Positions 45,310 through 54,823 of a stretch of 64,000 bases of DNA are shown piece after piece. The stretch lies in NCBI GenBank assembly GCA_966250015.1, contig CBINFS010000011.1:1-64000 (forward strand). The letters are read 5' to 3'. The notes below the pieces were generated by a model. That model did no database searches and had not been told where the DNA came from. It was given only the letters and a program-made list of their open reading frames with translations. Within the stretch, counting starts at the first letter, position 1, and each line of letters opens with the position of its first letter. A program made the position numbers and the translations under genes. The stretch comes from CBINFS01 sp966250015 (GTDB lineage Bacteria > Bacteroidota > Rhodothermia > Rhodothermales > DASSAV01).

Positions 45310-47061
45310 ATGGCGAAATCCGGTTCTTCTGGTGGGGGTGTGTGGTTGAGCCGGATCAGGCGGTATGTCTTCGCGGCACACTGGATTCCCACGTACACGC
45401 GGGCAGACCTCGTTGGTGACCTGATGGCGGGTTTGACGGTGACCGTCATGCTCGTCCCGCAGAGTATGGCCTACGCGATGCTCGCCGGCATACCGCCGAT
45501 CTACGGGCTGTACGCCTCGCTCGTACCGCTCCTGGTCTATTCACTCTTCGGCACGTCGTTCCATCTTGCTTTCGGCGCGGTCACCATCGACATGCTCATC
45601 GTTGCTGCCGGCCTGAGCGACCTCGCCGAACCCGGCACCGAACGGTACGTCCGCCTGGCGATCATGCTCACGCTTTTGACCGGCGGCATTCAGTTGCTGA
45701 TGGCGCTGTTCCGCCTCGGTTTTATCGTCAACCTGCTCTCGCGCCCCGTGATTGCGGGTTTTACGTCCGCCGCAGCGCTGATCATCGGCTTCAGCCAGCT
45801 CGGTAACTTCGTCGGGATAATGTCGGCAAATAGCCAGTACCCGCACCTCGTCGTCTGGGAGATTGTGAGACAAATTGAGGGTATACACCTCCTCACACTC
45901 ACGGTGGGGCTGACGTCCATTGCCATCCTTCTGGCGATGCGGCGGCGGTTTCCCACCTTTCCTGCGGCGCTGGTGGTAGTCGTCCTGGGTATCGTTGCCG
46001 TCTGGAGCCTCGGCCTGGAAGGCGGGGGCCTAACGATTGTCGGCGAGATCCCACGGGGCCTGCCCTCCCCCCTCCTGCCCACGTTTGAACCGGTAATCGC
46101 ACGAGAGCTCCTGCCGACGGCGATCACGCTCGCACTCGTGCAGCTCATGACCGTCACGTCGCTCGGCAAGGTGTTTGCCGCCCGCTACGGGTACTGGATC
46201 CGGCCAAATCGCGAGCTCGCCGCAATCGGCCTCGCCAACACAGTCGGCAGCCTGTTCCAGAGCCTCCCGTCGTCAGGCAGCTTTTCACGGACGGCGGTAA
46301 ACGAGCAGCACGGCGCCCGATCGCCCCTCGCCAACGCCGTGGCAGCGCTCTTCGTCGCCGTCACCCTGCTTTTTCTGACGAGACTCTTTTATTACCTGCC
46401 GATCCCGGTGCTTGCTGCTATCGTCATGAACGCGGCGTTCGGGATGATCGACGTGAAGGAAGTCAAGTACCTGCTCCGCACGAGGCGCGTTGACGGCATT
46501 CTGGCGATCCTGACGTTTGTCGCAACCCTTCTACTCGGCATTCAGGAAGGCATCCTCGCGGGCATTGCGGCGTCGGTAGCGCTGGTCATGTACCGTTCGA
46601 GCCGGCCGAACGTACCGGTGCTCGGCTGGCTTCCCGACACCCGGTCGTTCCGCGACGTGCGTCACCACCCTGAAGCCCGCGCGATTCCGGGCATCCTGAT
46701 CCTGCGCATCGACGCATCGTTCTCGTTCGCCAACGCCGAGTTTGTCAAGGACCGGATTTTCGAAGCCGTGCGGCGCACGCCCGGCACGAAGGCTGTTGTT
46801 CTCGACGCCGTCGGCATAAACCACCTGGATACCACCGCCGTGGCGGTCCTGGAGTTCGTCGCGGACACGCTTCACCGGCGTAACGTCGAGCTCTATTTCG
46901 CCGGGCTGAAGGACAACGTATATCAGGTGATCGCCCGATCGGGCCTCCTCGACAAGATCGGCGAGGACCACCTTTTCCTGAGTCCCTACCGCGCCGTCAG
47001 CCACATCCTGTCCCTGTGGGGCGCCTCCCTCCCCGGCTTCGCTCCCGAACCCGGGAGGTAG
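45310..47061 (+). CDS. SulP-family anion transporter with STAS domain
   Basis: A 583-residue transporter: about 12 membrane helices (VGDLMAGLTVTVMLVPQSMAYAMLAGIPP is the family hallmark), then a cytoplasmic STAS domain (about 460-570; LRIDASFSFANAEFVKDRIF, VVLDAVGINHLDTTAVAVL). SulP proteins move sulfate, bicarbonate or other anions. Position behind the sulfur oxidation genes suggests sulfate, but bicarbonate cannot be excluded. It is on the same strand 91 bases after the TauE gene. Confidence 0.92.
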   Translation: MAKSGSSGGGVWLSRIRRYVFAAHWIPTYTRADLVGDLMAGLTVTVMLVPQSMAYAMLAGIPPIYGLYASLVPLLVYSLFGTSFHLAFGAVTIDMLIVAAGLSDLAEPGTERYVRLAIMLTLLTGGIQLLMALFRLGFIVNLLSRPVIAGFTSAAALIIGFSQLGNFVGIMSANSQYPHLVVWEIVRQIEGIHLLTLTVGLTSIAILLAMRRRFPTFPAALVVVVLGIVAVWSLGLEGGGLTIVGEIPRGLPSPLLPTFEPVIARELLPTAITLALVQLMTVTSLGKVFAARYGYWIRPNRELAAIGLANTVGSLFQSLPSSGSFSRTAVNEQHGARSPLANAVAALFVAVTLLFLTRLFYYLPIPVLAAIVMNAAFGMIDVKEVKYLLRTRRVDGILAILTFVATLLLGIQEGILAGIAASVALVMYRSSRPNVPVLGWLPDTRSFRDVRHHPEARAIPGILILRIDASFSFANAEFVKDRIFEAVRRTPGTKAVVLDAVGINHLDTTAVAVLEFVADTLHRRNVELYFAGLKDNVYQVIARSGLLDKIGEDHLFLSPYRAVSHILSLWGASLPGFAPEPGR

Positions 47062-47071
47062 GATTTAACCT

Positions 47072-47716
47072 TTACCGCCGTATCCGCCTGAGCTTCAGGT
47101 TGCGCAGGTGGCCGGTGGTGGCGTAGGTCGAGATGCCGAACGGGCGATTGGCGGAAACCTCAACGCGGATGTCTAGCTCGTTCTGGCCGATCTCAAAATC
47201 CACCACGGGCTCGTCGTCGATCCACGCCCTGATCGAGTCCTCCGTCACCCGTAACCGAATCGAATACCAGCGGTCCCGCTCGAACTGCATGTACGTGCTG
47301 GTGGAGTTTTCGGAGGCGTCGAAACCGTTGATGCTGCTGATGCCGACGATCCCTCCTCCCCATCCGCCAACGACGAGCGAGGCGTGCGAATCGCGGACCG
47401 GGAACGTGATCGTCGAAAAGAAGTCACCCCCACCCGCGCGTTTGGCTTCCAGTGAGACTTCGTAGTTGATCAGAGGAAAATCTTTGGTCCAGGTGATCCC
47501 GGTCATGGGGTTTCCCGCGTGGAGGATCACGACCGAGTCACCTGCCACCTCGACTTCTCCCTGCCCGCCGAAGTCGGTCACCTCCCACCCTTCGAGCGAC
47601 GGAAGCTGGAACAGGTCTACGGCGCCGGTATCCGGGGCGGCCTGCGACCAAGCCGCGGATACGGCGACGAGCCCCGAGAGCATGAACAAGGCGGACTGGC
47701 AAACGAATCGCTTCAT
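47072..47716 (-). CDS. DUF1080-like exported protein
   Basis: A 214-residue protein with signal peptide (SALFMLSGLVAVSAAWSQ). The body is a single DUF1080 (3-keto-disaccharide hydrolase-like) jelly-roll: LPSLEGWEVTDFGG, FPLINYEVSLEAKRAGGGDF, RWYSIRLRVTEDSIRAWIDDEPVVDFE. Such domains occur in many glycan-degrading proteins. ATG 47716 is chosen by the signal peptide. It follows mobA after 7 bases, an unusual pairing; the functional link is unclear. Confidence 0.85.
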   Translation of the reverse strand: MKRFVCQSALFMLSGLVAVSAAWSQAAPDTGAVDLFQLPSLEGWEVTDFGGQGEVEVAGDSVVILHAGNPMTGITWTKDFPLINYEVSLEAKRAGGGDFFSTITFPVRDSHASLVVGGWGGGIVGISSINGFDASENSTSTYMQFERDRWYSIRLRVTEDSIRAWIDDEPVVDFEIGQNELDIRVEVSANRPFGISTYATTGHLRNLKLRRIRR

Positions 47717-47723
47717 GGCGGAA

Positions 47724-48293
47724 TCAGTCGAGGTCCACTCGATAGTTAACGTTACGGAGCGGGATGTCCGGCACCGGCACGAGCCGGGCTGGCTCCAGAG
47801 CGTCGAGAAACTCAAATACGGCGTACCGGCCTTTCTTAAGCAACATTTCGGCAATCGGAGCAGCAGCCACCGGATAGCACGCGAGCAGCGGCTGAATGCG
47901 CCCCTCGGCTGAAGAGGCGACGACGGGCCGACTGTCCTCACCAATCGCATCGAGCAGCAACGTGAGGGCATCAGCCGATACGAATGGCATGTCTACTGCA
48001 ACGACGAGCAGCCACGGAGTTTCCGCCGCGGCCAACCCGGCGTGGATCCCGGCCAGCGGACCCGCACCGGGAAAAACGTCCACGACCGTCCTCGCCGGCA
48101 AGCCGTAGCTCCGCCCCTCTTCGCCCACGCTGATCAGAACCGGCGACACGACCGAAGCGACGGCTTCGTGGACCCGCTCGATCATCGGCCTGCCCTCGAC
48201 CGGATAAACTGCCTTGTCCGAACCAAACCTCCTGCTCTTACCGCCAGCGAGGATCAGCCCGGTCACGTCGCGCCTGATGCCTTTATTTTTCAT
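47724..48293 (-). CDS. mobA: Molybdenum cofactor guanylyltransferase
   Basis: A 189-residue nucleotidyltransferase that attaches GMP to molybdopterin. It has the GTP motif LILAGGKSRRFGSDKA, GAGPLAGIHAGL and VVAVDMPFVSADAL. ATG 48293 follows AAAAGGG. No molybdoenzyme gene is present in the window. It is divergent from the CoA transferase gene. Confidence 0.92.
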   Translation of the reverse strand: MKNKGIRRDVTGLILAGGKSRRFGSDKAVYPVEGRPMIERVHEAVASVVSPVLISVGEEGRSYGLPARTVVDVFPGAGPLAGIHAGLAAAETPWLLVVAVDMPFVSADALTLLLDAIGEDSRPVVASSAEGRIQPLLACYPVAAAPIAEMLLKKGRYAVFEFLDALEPARLVPVPDIPLRNVNYRVDLD

Positions 48294-48466
48294 TGCATAA
48301 GCCCTTTTGAGAAAAACCCGAGCCACACCGGCCGTTGCCACGTGTAGACAAAAGCGGTCACCTTCTTATATTCCGCTTCGTTGGCTGACCGGCGCCCGCG
48401 TGCACCCGGCACGATCGAAATCGACACTACCGACAATAATACTCGAAAAAAGTAGGAACTGAACGT

Positions 48467-49744
48467 ATGAAATGGGCCTCAGCAGAAGAAGCCGTATCCA
48501 TCATCAAGTCGGGTGATCGCGTTTTCATTCACAGCATTGCGGCGGCGCCGCAGAGGCTCATCCACGCGATGACCGCCCGGGCACGCGAGCTCCGCAAGGT
48601 CGAGATCGTTCACATCCACACCGAAGGTGAGGCGCCTTACGCCTCCCCGGAATACGCCGGGGCCTTCCATACGAACGCCTTTTTCGTCGGCGCCAACGTC
48701 CGCCACGCCGTCGAAACCGGCGAGGCCGACTACATTCCAGTCTTCCTAAGCGAGATCCCGGCCCTCTTCCGGCGTAACGTCCTGCCACTCGACGTTGCGC
48801 TGATCCAGGTGTCGCCGCCCGACCGTCACGGGTTCTGTTCGCTCGGCCTGTCCGTCGATACCACACTCGCCGCCGTCCAGACGGCCAGGCACGTCATTGC
48901 GCAGGTCAACCCGAACATGCCGCGCACGCACGGCGACGGGATGATCCACGCCGACCAGATCGACGTTGGCGTCGAGGTGAACGATCCGCTCCCCGAGCAT
49001 GCCGAGCCTTCGCTGTCAGCAGAAGAAGTAGCCATCGGAAGGTACTGCGCGGACCTCATCGAAGACGGGGCGACCCTCCAGATGGGCATCGGCGCCATTC
49101 CCAATGCCGTCCTGGCGGCCCTCGAAAATCATAAAGGACTCGGCGTACACACCGAGATGTTCTCCGACGGCATCATCCACCTGATCGAAAAAGGGGTGAT
49201 CACCGACGAGCACAAGGTGATTCACCCCGGCAAGACGGTCAGCACGTTCGTTTGGGGCACGAAAAAGCTGTACGACTTCGTCGACGACAACCCGCGCATT
49301 ATGCTGCGCGACGTCGCCTACACCAACGACACGGCGGTCATCCGGCAAAACCCGAAAGTCACGGCCATCAACAGCGCGATCGAGGTGGACCTGACGGGGC
49401 AGGTCAACGCCGACACGATCGGTATGCGCCAGTACTCGGGGGTCGGCGGGCAGATGGACTTCATCCGTGGCGCCTCCCTCTCCCAGGGAGGCAAACCGAT
49501 CATCGCCCTGCCTTCCGTGACGAGCACAGGGATCTCACGGATCACGACGTGCCTTCAACAGGGAGCCGGCGTCGTCACGACGCGCGCCCACGTCCACTAC
49601 GTCGTCACGGAGTACGGCGTGGCATACCTGTACGGCAAAAACCTCCGCCAGCGCGCCCGCGCCCTCATCGACATCGCACACCCCGACCACCGCGAGCGCC
49701 TCGAAAAAGAAGCCTTCGAACGATTCCGAAGGCTGGACGACTGA
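48467..49744 (+). CDS. Acetyl-CoA hydrolase/CoA transferase family protein
   Basis: A 425-residue class I CoA transferase/hydrolase like Cat1 and 4-hydroxybutyrate CoA-transferase. Signature regions are LQMGIGAIPNAVLAAL, HTEMFSDGI (with the catalytic Glu), and VGGQMDFIRGASLSQGGKPI. It would move CoA between acetate and another short acid or hydrolyse acetyl-CoA. Divergent from mobA and without pathway genes around it, so the acid is unknown. Confidence 0.92.
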   Translation: MKWASAEEAVSIIKSGDRVFIHSIAAAPQRLIHAMTARARELRKVEIVHIHTEGEAPYASPEYAGAFHTNAFFVGANVRHAVETGEADYIPVFLSEIPALFRRNVLPLDVALIQVSPPDRHGFCSLGLSVDTTLAAVQTARHVIAQVNPNMPRTHGDGMIHADQIDVGVEVNDPLPEHAEPSLSAEEVAIGRYCADLIEDGATLQMGIGAIPNAVLAALENHKGLGVHTEMFSDGIIHLIEKGVITDEHKVIHPGKTVSTFVWGTKKLYDFVDDNPRIMLRDVAYTNDTAVIRQNPKVTAINSAIEVDLTGQVNADTIGMRQYSGVGGQMDFIRGASLSQGGKPIIALPSVTSTGISRITTCLQQGAGVVTTRAHVHYVVTEYGVAYLYGKNLRQRARALIDIAHPDHRERLEKEAFERFRRLDD

Positions 49745-49817
49745 GATTTTCGCTGATGTTTTTAGGGGGCGTGACCGAAGGCGAGACGTATACTGCTACA
49801 AGTAACCTGCAAAATGA

Positions 49818-49922
49818 CGTCATTCCGGCCTCCGAGCCGGAATCCAGGAAAGAACTGTGCGAGGCTATTCCGAGTCGATCTATTGAGACGTTGCCTGGAT
49901 CTCCGCCTTCGCGGAGATGACG
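49818..49922. repeat. 105-bp palindromic repeat element, copy 1
   Basis: The element begins CGTCAT and ends ATGACG. It contains two hairpins, CATTCCGGC-N-GCCGGAATC on the left and CTCCGC-CTTC-GCGGAG on the right, each flanked by ATCCAGG/CCTGGAT. Copy 2 at 58396 has the same length, the same ends and shared inner motifs (GGAATCCAGGAAAG, CTGTGC). It lies after a CoA transferase stop, in a 259-base intergenic stretch. Confidence 0.75.
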
Positions 49923-50003
49923 TTATGGATTAGTGCATTAAGTAGCACAAAAAGTCCCGCCTTCGGTCTACATCCCTTCAAAAAATCTTCAGTAGGCGGT
50001 AAC

Positions 50004-50447
50004 CTACTCGTTCAGGCTACGAAGTAGCTTTTCGGTTTCCTCTTTGTGGCTCGTTTCGTCGCTGATGATGTCGTGCAGGTTGTTGGCGAGGCCGTAATCG
50101 CCGTACTCTTCGGCCTGTTTCATCCGCTCGACGTAGCGGTCGATCGTTTCCGTCTCGGCCTCCAGCACCTGCTGAAGCATTTCGCGCGGCGTCTCCGCGA
50201 GCTTCAGCTCGGCGGGTTTGGTGGTGGGCTTGCCACCCAGCGCCGTGATCTTGTCCGCAAGAAACTGCGCGTGCTGTAGCTCTTCGGGGATCTCACCCTC
50301 GAAGAATCCCTTCAGCAGGGGCCGGTGAATACCCGTCGCCATCGCGGCGTAGCTGTTGTACATGAGGATGGCCTGGTACTCGTGAGCCAGGTCCTCATTC
50401 AGACCTTTAATGAGGGCTTCCTTGGTAACTTTTTTATTCGATGGCAT
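50004..50447 (-). CDS. Ferritin-like protein
   Basis: A 147-residue four-helix ferritin-like protein with metal ligands in helices A (LNEDLAHEYQAILMYN), B (GEIPEELQHAQFLADKI), C (LEAETETIDRYVERM) and D (ISDETSHKEETEKLL). Iron storage or peroxide handling is likely. AGGAGGT (50454-50460) lies 6 bases before ATG 50447, an unusually strong ribosome site, so high expression is likely. Confidence 0.9.
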   Translation of the reverse strand: MPSNKKVTKEALIKGLNEDLAHEYQAILMYNSYAAMATGIHRPLLKGFFEGEIPEELQHAQFLADKITALGGKPTTKPAELKLAETPREMLQQVLEAETETIDRYVERMKQAEEYGDYGLANNLHDIISDETSHKEETEKLLRSLNE

Positions 50448-50691
50448 GGAAATACCTCCTTTAATGTGCTGTGATAAACCCGCAGGAATTATCCTGGGGC
50501 TGTGCCGATCAAAATGAACGGCTTGCCGGCGACATTTTTTGGGATATTACACTCGAAGACCCATTTTTGCACATTCTGTTACAAATGGGCGCCCGAGATT
50601 GAGCCTCGAAAAAGCAGACTTTTTGGAATGAAACATCGATGCGGGTTGCCGGGTATTGTGAAACAGCTTTTACAGGACCCTGTCTCGCACC

Positions 50692-51126
50692 ATGGGCTGG
50701 AAAAACGTGACATATCGCAGGCCGGCGCTTCTGGTGTGGCTGCTCGTCGCAGTCGTGGCAGCCTTGCCCGCGCTTCACGATGCCCAACCATTGAGCGGTT
50801 ATTGCGTCCGCTCGGATGATGAGCAGACGTCCGATCCCTCTTACTCCGAATTCGGCGCTCTTCCCTTTTCGTATCCGTTCGCGGGCACGCACTCTCCGGA
50901 CGCGCAGACCTGTTCGGGTAGAAACGACCCGGGCCCGGCTTCGAGCAGTAATGCGACATTAACCGAGGTGCGGATTCAGGATACGGCCAAACGCCCTTTT
51001 CTTTACGCTACCGCGTTTCCTGACCATCCCGTGGCGTGCAAGTACGTTTGCCCGTCGAATACGGGACCCATCGCTACTGATACGGGGCCACTCAACGCCC
51101 TGCGAAGTATCGTGCTGCTGATTTAA
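50692..51126 (+). CDS. Possible exported cysteine-containing hypothetical protein
   Basis: A 144-residue frame from ATG 50692. The start looks like a signal peptide (LLVWLLVAVVAALPALHDA). The rest has four cysteines, is otherwise low in motifs and resembles nothing I know. No ribosome site is visible. It may be a small secreted protein or chance frame; the overlapping minus-strand frame (50579-50959) looks worse. Confidence 0.35.
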   Translation: MGWKNVTYRRPALLVWLLVAVVAALPALHDAQPLSGYCVRSDDEQTSDPSYSEFGALPFSYPFAGTHSPDAQTCSGRNDPGPASSSNATLTEVRIQDTAKRPFLYATAFPDHPVACKYVCPSNTGPIATDTGPLNALRSIVLLI

Positions 51127-51280
51127 GCATCTCGAGGACCGGTGCGTCCTCACCCTTCCTTTCCTGATCGGTCCTTTCAGACCTGATCCACTGCTATCTA
51201 TAGGTACACGACGCCCTTACGTCTTGACGGGCGTATTCGTACCGTAGCCTGAACTCCCGGTAGTCGAACCGTAACCACAT

Positions 51281-51961
51281 ATGAAAACAAAGAACGTCTC
51301 CACCGTCTCACGTGCCCGCAGGTTTTCCACCCTTTTAGCCGTCGCGCTCCTGATCCCACTGCTGCTGAATGCGTGCAGCTCAGATCCCGACACGGCCGCA
51401 ACGGACAATGCCGAACAGAGCGACACCAGCGCGTACGGCATCTCGACGTCACCCGACAGCCTGAGGGCGGGCACGGAAACGGAGATTGCTCCCGATTCAG
51501 AGGACATCCCCTCGGCGCCGCTCTATCCCGCCGAATACGACGTGGAAGCGCCCGACTTCAGCCTTCCAACCCTTGAAGGCGACACGTATTCGCTATCCAA
51601 CAGCCGCGGCAACGTGGTCGTGGTGAACTTCTGGGCCACCTGGTGCCCCCCTTGCAGGGAAGAGATCCCCGATTTTATCCGGTTGCAGGAGGAGTACAAA
51701 GATCAGGGTCTGACGATCGTCGGGGTATCGCTGGACGAAGAGGGCTTCGACGTGGTACGGCCGTTTGCCGAGCAATACGACTTCAACTACCCGGTCGTCG
51801 TGGACGACGGTACGGCGGCTGCCGCCTACGGCCCGATCGCCGTCATGCCGACCACCTTCCTCGTCGACCGCAAAGGGCTGGTCCGGTACTACGCGCCGGG
51901 CATGCTGACGTCCGAAGGACTGCGTCCGGTGTTGACCCAGATGCTGAACGAAGAGAGCTGA
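51281..51961 (+). CDS. TlpA-like thiol:disulfide lipoprotein
   Basis: A 226-residue lipoprotein: signal peptide with lipobox LNAC, an acidic linker of about 70 residues, then a TlpA/ResA thioredoxin domain (about 88-226) with active site WATWCPPCREE and cis-Pro VMPTTFLVD. It would reduce disulfides outside the inner membrane, often for cytochrome c maturation. It is followed 11 bases later by a paralogue and then dsbD, on one transcript leading to the oxidase genes. Confidence 0.92.
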   Translation: MKTKNVSTVSRARRFSTLLAVALLIPLLLNACSSDPDTAATDNAEQSDTSAYGISTSPDSLRAGTETEIAPDSEDIPSAPLYPAEYDVEAPDFSLPTLEGDTYSLSNSRGNVVVVNFWATWCPPCREEIPDFIRLQEEYKDQGLTIVGVSLDEEGFDVVRPFAEQYDFNYPVVVDDGTAAAAYGPIAVMPTTFLVDRKGLVRYYAPGMLTSEGLRPVLTQMLNEES

Positions 51962-51972
51962 GGAGCATTGGG

Positions 51973-52545
51973 ATGGGAGACCGGAAGACTGCCATATCGA
52001 CTTTCTTCGACCGGTACGCAGTTCTGCGTTTCGTCCGCAACTGGTGGTCGTGGGGGCTGCTGCTCGTGGTCGGCTTTGTTGCCTACAACCGCGTCAGCCC
52101 GAGCATCGACGTTTCCAGCCACGACGGGCCGGCGCCCGACTTCACGCTCGAAAGCCTGGACGGCGAGAAGTTCACGCTCTCCGAGCACCGGGGTGAGGTG
52201 ATCGTCCTAAACTTCTGGGCAACGTGGTGCCCGCCCTGCCGGGCTGAAATACCGGGCTTCATCGCGCTGCAGGACGAAATGCGTGAACGGGGTATCCGGT
52301 TCGTCGGCATCTCGCTCGACGACGACGGGTTTGCTTCGGTCCGCCCCTACGCCGTCGAAAAGGGCATCAACTATACGCTCGTGGCCGACCGTGGACAGGT
52401 GGCCCGGCTCTACGGCGGCATCCATACCGTGCCGACCACGTTCATTATCGACCGTGAAGGCAACATTCGGTACCGCCACACCGGCCTCCTGCTGAAAGGC
52501 GCGCTGAAATCCGCCCTTGATGAACTGATTGAGGATAATACCTGA
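51973..52545 (+). CDS. TlpA-like membrane-anchored thioredoxin
   Basis: A 190-residue protein from ATG 51973 (AGGAG at 51961-51965, 7 bases upstream). One N-terminal membrane helix (about 24-43) and a TlpA domain with WATWCPPCRAE and TVPTTFIID. It is a close paralogue of the preceding lipoprotein, so the pair differs mainly in anchoring. DsbD lies downstream and probably supplies electrons. Confidence 0.92.
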   Translation: MGDRKTAISTFFDRYAVLRFVRNWWSWGLLLVVGFVAYNRVSPSIDVSSHDGPAPDFTLESLDGEKFTLSEHRGEVIVLNFWATWCPPCRAEIPGFIALQDEMRERGIRFVGISLDDDGFASVRPYAVEKGINYTLVADRGQVARLYGGIHTVPTTFIIDREGNIRYRHTGLLLKGALKSALDELIEDNT

Positions 52546-52641
52546 GCTTCCGAAACGGCCGAATCCGAACGGCATCGACGTGAGTAATGAAAACGATACG
52601 TTGCCCGGATTTCGCGAGGGAAGCCTGCAACCATAACGATT

Positions 52642-54684
52642 ATGCACCGCAATCTGTCGATGATATCCCGCCTGATCGGCGTCGCGCTCCTGGCCTTCTG
52701 GCCGGGAGTGGCCGCGGCGCAGCTGTTCCAGTCTGACCCCGCCCAACCGGCAGCCGGCGACGTGAAGTGGGAGATTATGCAGGCGCCTGCCCCGTCACGC
52801 CCCGGTGAAAGCACGACGCTCCGGATGGCGTTTGACGTGGACGATGGCTGGAAAATGTACGCGATGGACTCCCCGGCCGGGCGTCCGCTCCAGGTCACGT
52901 TCGACGACCTTCCGGCAGGCCTGAGCCTGGGAACGATGAGCCAGTCGGAGCCGAAAGAGGGCTACGACCCTAACTTTCAGGAAGACGTACGCTATTTTGA
53001 CGATAAGGGCGAAGTGACCGCTGAGATCCACGTGTCGGACGACGCTGGAGCGGGAACGTACGAGGTGACGGGCAAGATCACCCGGATGCTCTGCAACGAT
53101 AAGATGTGCCTCCCGCCCCGCTCCCAGCCGTTCGAAGCGTCGGTGGTGGTTGTTGCCGGCGAGGCGCGGTCGGATCTCGTACAGCCGCCCGCAGAAACAA
53201 CACCGCCTGCGGAAGCGGCGCCCCCCACGGCCGGGCCTGTGACGGCGCCCGAAGCGGAGGCTGAAGTCGCTCCGGTCACGGGCGGGACGTCCGAGGCTGG
53301 CGGGCTGTTCGGCTTCCTTCTGCTAGCGATTGGCGCCGGCCTGGCGGCATTGCTGATGCCGTGCGTCTTCCCCATGATCCCGCTGACGGTCTCCTACTTC
53401 ACCAAGCACGCCGGGAGCCGGAGCGAGGCGATCCGGATGGCGAGCGTGTACGGCCTCGCAATTATCCTGACGTTCACCGGGCTCGGGGTGCTGATGGCCA
53501 TTCTCGTGGGCGCCGCCGGAGCGCAAACCATCGCAGCGAACCCCTGGGTCAACCTGTTCATCGGCCTCATCTTTGTGGTGTTTGCGCTTTCGCTGCTCGG
53601 CCTGTTTGAGCTGAGGCTCCCGACCGGCCTGTTAAACTTCTTCAATAGAAAGAGCACCGAGCAGAAAGGCTACGTCGGCGTGCTTTTCATGGGCCTGACG
53701 CTGACGCTCGTCTCGTTCTCCTGCACGGCGCCGTTCGTCGGAGGGCTTCTGGCGACGGCGGCCGGGGGCGAGTGGGGCTATCCGGTCATCGGCATGCTTG
53801 CCTTCAGCACGACGTTTGCCCTGCCGTTCTTCCTTTTCGCCCTGTTTCCGAAAGGCCTGTCTTCACTGCCGCGTTCGGGGAGCTGGATGAACACACTCAA
53901 GGTCGTTCTGGGCTTCGTCGAGATGGCCGCGGCGATCAAGTTCCTCTCGAACGCGGATCTCGTCTGGGGCTGGGGCATCATTTCGAGGCCCGTGGCGATC
54001 GCCCTGACCTCGGTGATCCTGTTTATCGCGGGGATTTATTTGTTGGGCAAGCTGCGCCTGACGCACGAACCGGCGGTCGAGCACATCGGCGTCTTTCGGC
54101 TCGTCTCATCGATCGCGTTTTTCGGCTTCTCGCTCTACATCCTGCCCGGCCTTTTTGGTGCACCGTTGGGCTGGTTCGACGCCTACCTCCCGCCGAGGCA
54201 AGCGTCCGACGTGAGCCTGCTTGCCGGCCTTTCCTCGTCCGGCGTGACGGCCGCAACGCACGAAACCGAGGGCTGGTACGTCGATGACATCGAGGCTGCC
54301 CTCCTTGAATCCCGTAAGGAAGGCAAGCCCATATTCGTCGATTTCACCGGCTACACGTGCACCAACTGCCGCCAGATGGAAGCCAATGTGTTTCCAAACG
54401 CCAGCGTCAGAGAACGGCTCGAGCGCGATTTCGTCCGGGTGAAGCTCTACACCGACGGGCTCGAGAACGGCGAGACGTTCCAGCGATATCAGCTCCGCCT
54501 GACCGGCACGGTTGCCTTGCCGACCTATGCCGTCATCACCGCAAACGAGGACCTTATCGTCAAGCACAGCGGCATCGCGTCGGTCGAGGACTTCATCGCG
54601 TTCCTCGAACGTGGTAAGAGCCGCTACGCCTCCGAATATGGTCGCGGCGTCGAAGACCTTGCGGCTGGAGAAGTACGCTTCTGA
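52642..54684 (+). CDS. dsbD: Thiol:disulfide interchange protein DsbD
   Basis: A 680-residue protein with all three DsbD parts: signal peptide and periplasmic alpha domain with the CNDKMC pair (about 150), a membrane core of about eight helices with Cys in LLMPCVFPM and VSFSCTAPFV, and a C-terminal thioredoxin gamma domain (about 550-680) with YTCTNCRQ. It moves electrons from cytoplasmic thioredoxin to periplasmic thiols. It follows two TlpA genes and precedes the cbb3-type genes, fitting a role in cytochrome c or copper-centre maturation. Confidence 0.95.
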   Translation: MHRNLSMISRLIGVALLAFWPGVAAAQLFQSDPAQPAAGDVKWEIMQAPAPSRPGESTTLRMAFDVDDGWKMYAMDSPAGRPLQVTFDDLPAGLSLGTMSQSEPKEGYDPNFQEDVRYFDDKGEVTAEIHVSDDAGAGTYEVTGKITRMLCNDKMCLPPRSQPFEASVVVVAGEARSDLVQPPAETTPPAEAAPPTAGPVTAPEAEAEVAPVTGGTSEAGGLFGFLLLAIGAGLAALLMPCVFPMIPLTVSYFTKHAGSRSEAIRMASVYGLAIILTFTGLGVLMAILVGAAGAQTIAANPWVNLFIGLIFVVFALSLLGLFELRLPTGLLNFFNRKSTEQKGYVGVLFMGLTLTLVSFSCTAPFVGGLLATAAGGEWGYPVIGMLAFSTTFALPFFLFALFPKGLSSLPRSGSWMNTLKVVLGFVEMAAAIKFLSNADLVWGWGIISRPVAIALTSVILFIAGIYLLGKLRLTHEPAVEHIGVFRLVSSIAFFGFSLYILPGLFGAPLGWFDAYLPPRQASDVSLLAGLSSSGVTAATHETEGWYVDDIEAALLESRKEGKPIFVDFTGYTCTNCRQMEANVFPNASVRERLERDFVRVKLYTDGLENGETFQRYQLRLTGTVALPTYAVITANEDLIVKHSGIASVEDFIAFLERGKSRYASEYGRGVEDLAAGEVRF

Positions 54685-54823
54685 GCGGCAAATAGCGGGC
54701 TTTTCTCACGTTTCTTGCCTTCTACGTAACACTTGGCGCCGTTGGAAGATTGCGCCTCGCGCAGTATACTGTTTTCTGGGCTGCCGGGGTCGGCAGCACC
54801 GGATTCCAAGCAGTCGTTCAATC

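Noticed and set aside
50579..50959. Minus-strand frame overlapping the possible exported protein
   Set aside because: No signal, motif or ribosome site; the plus-strand frame is slightly more credible.
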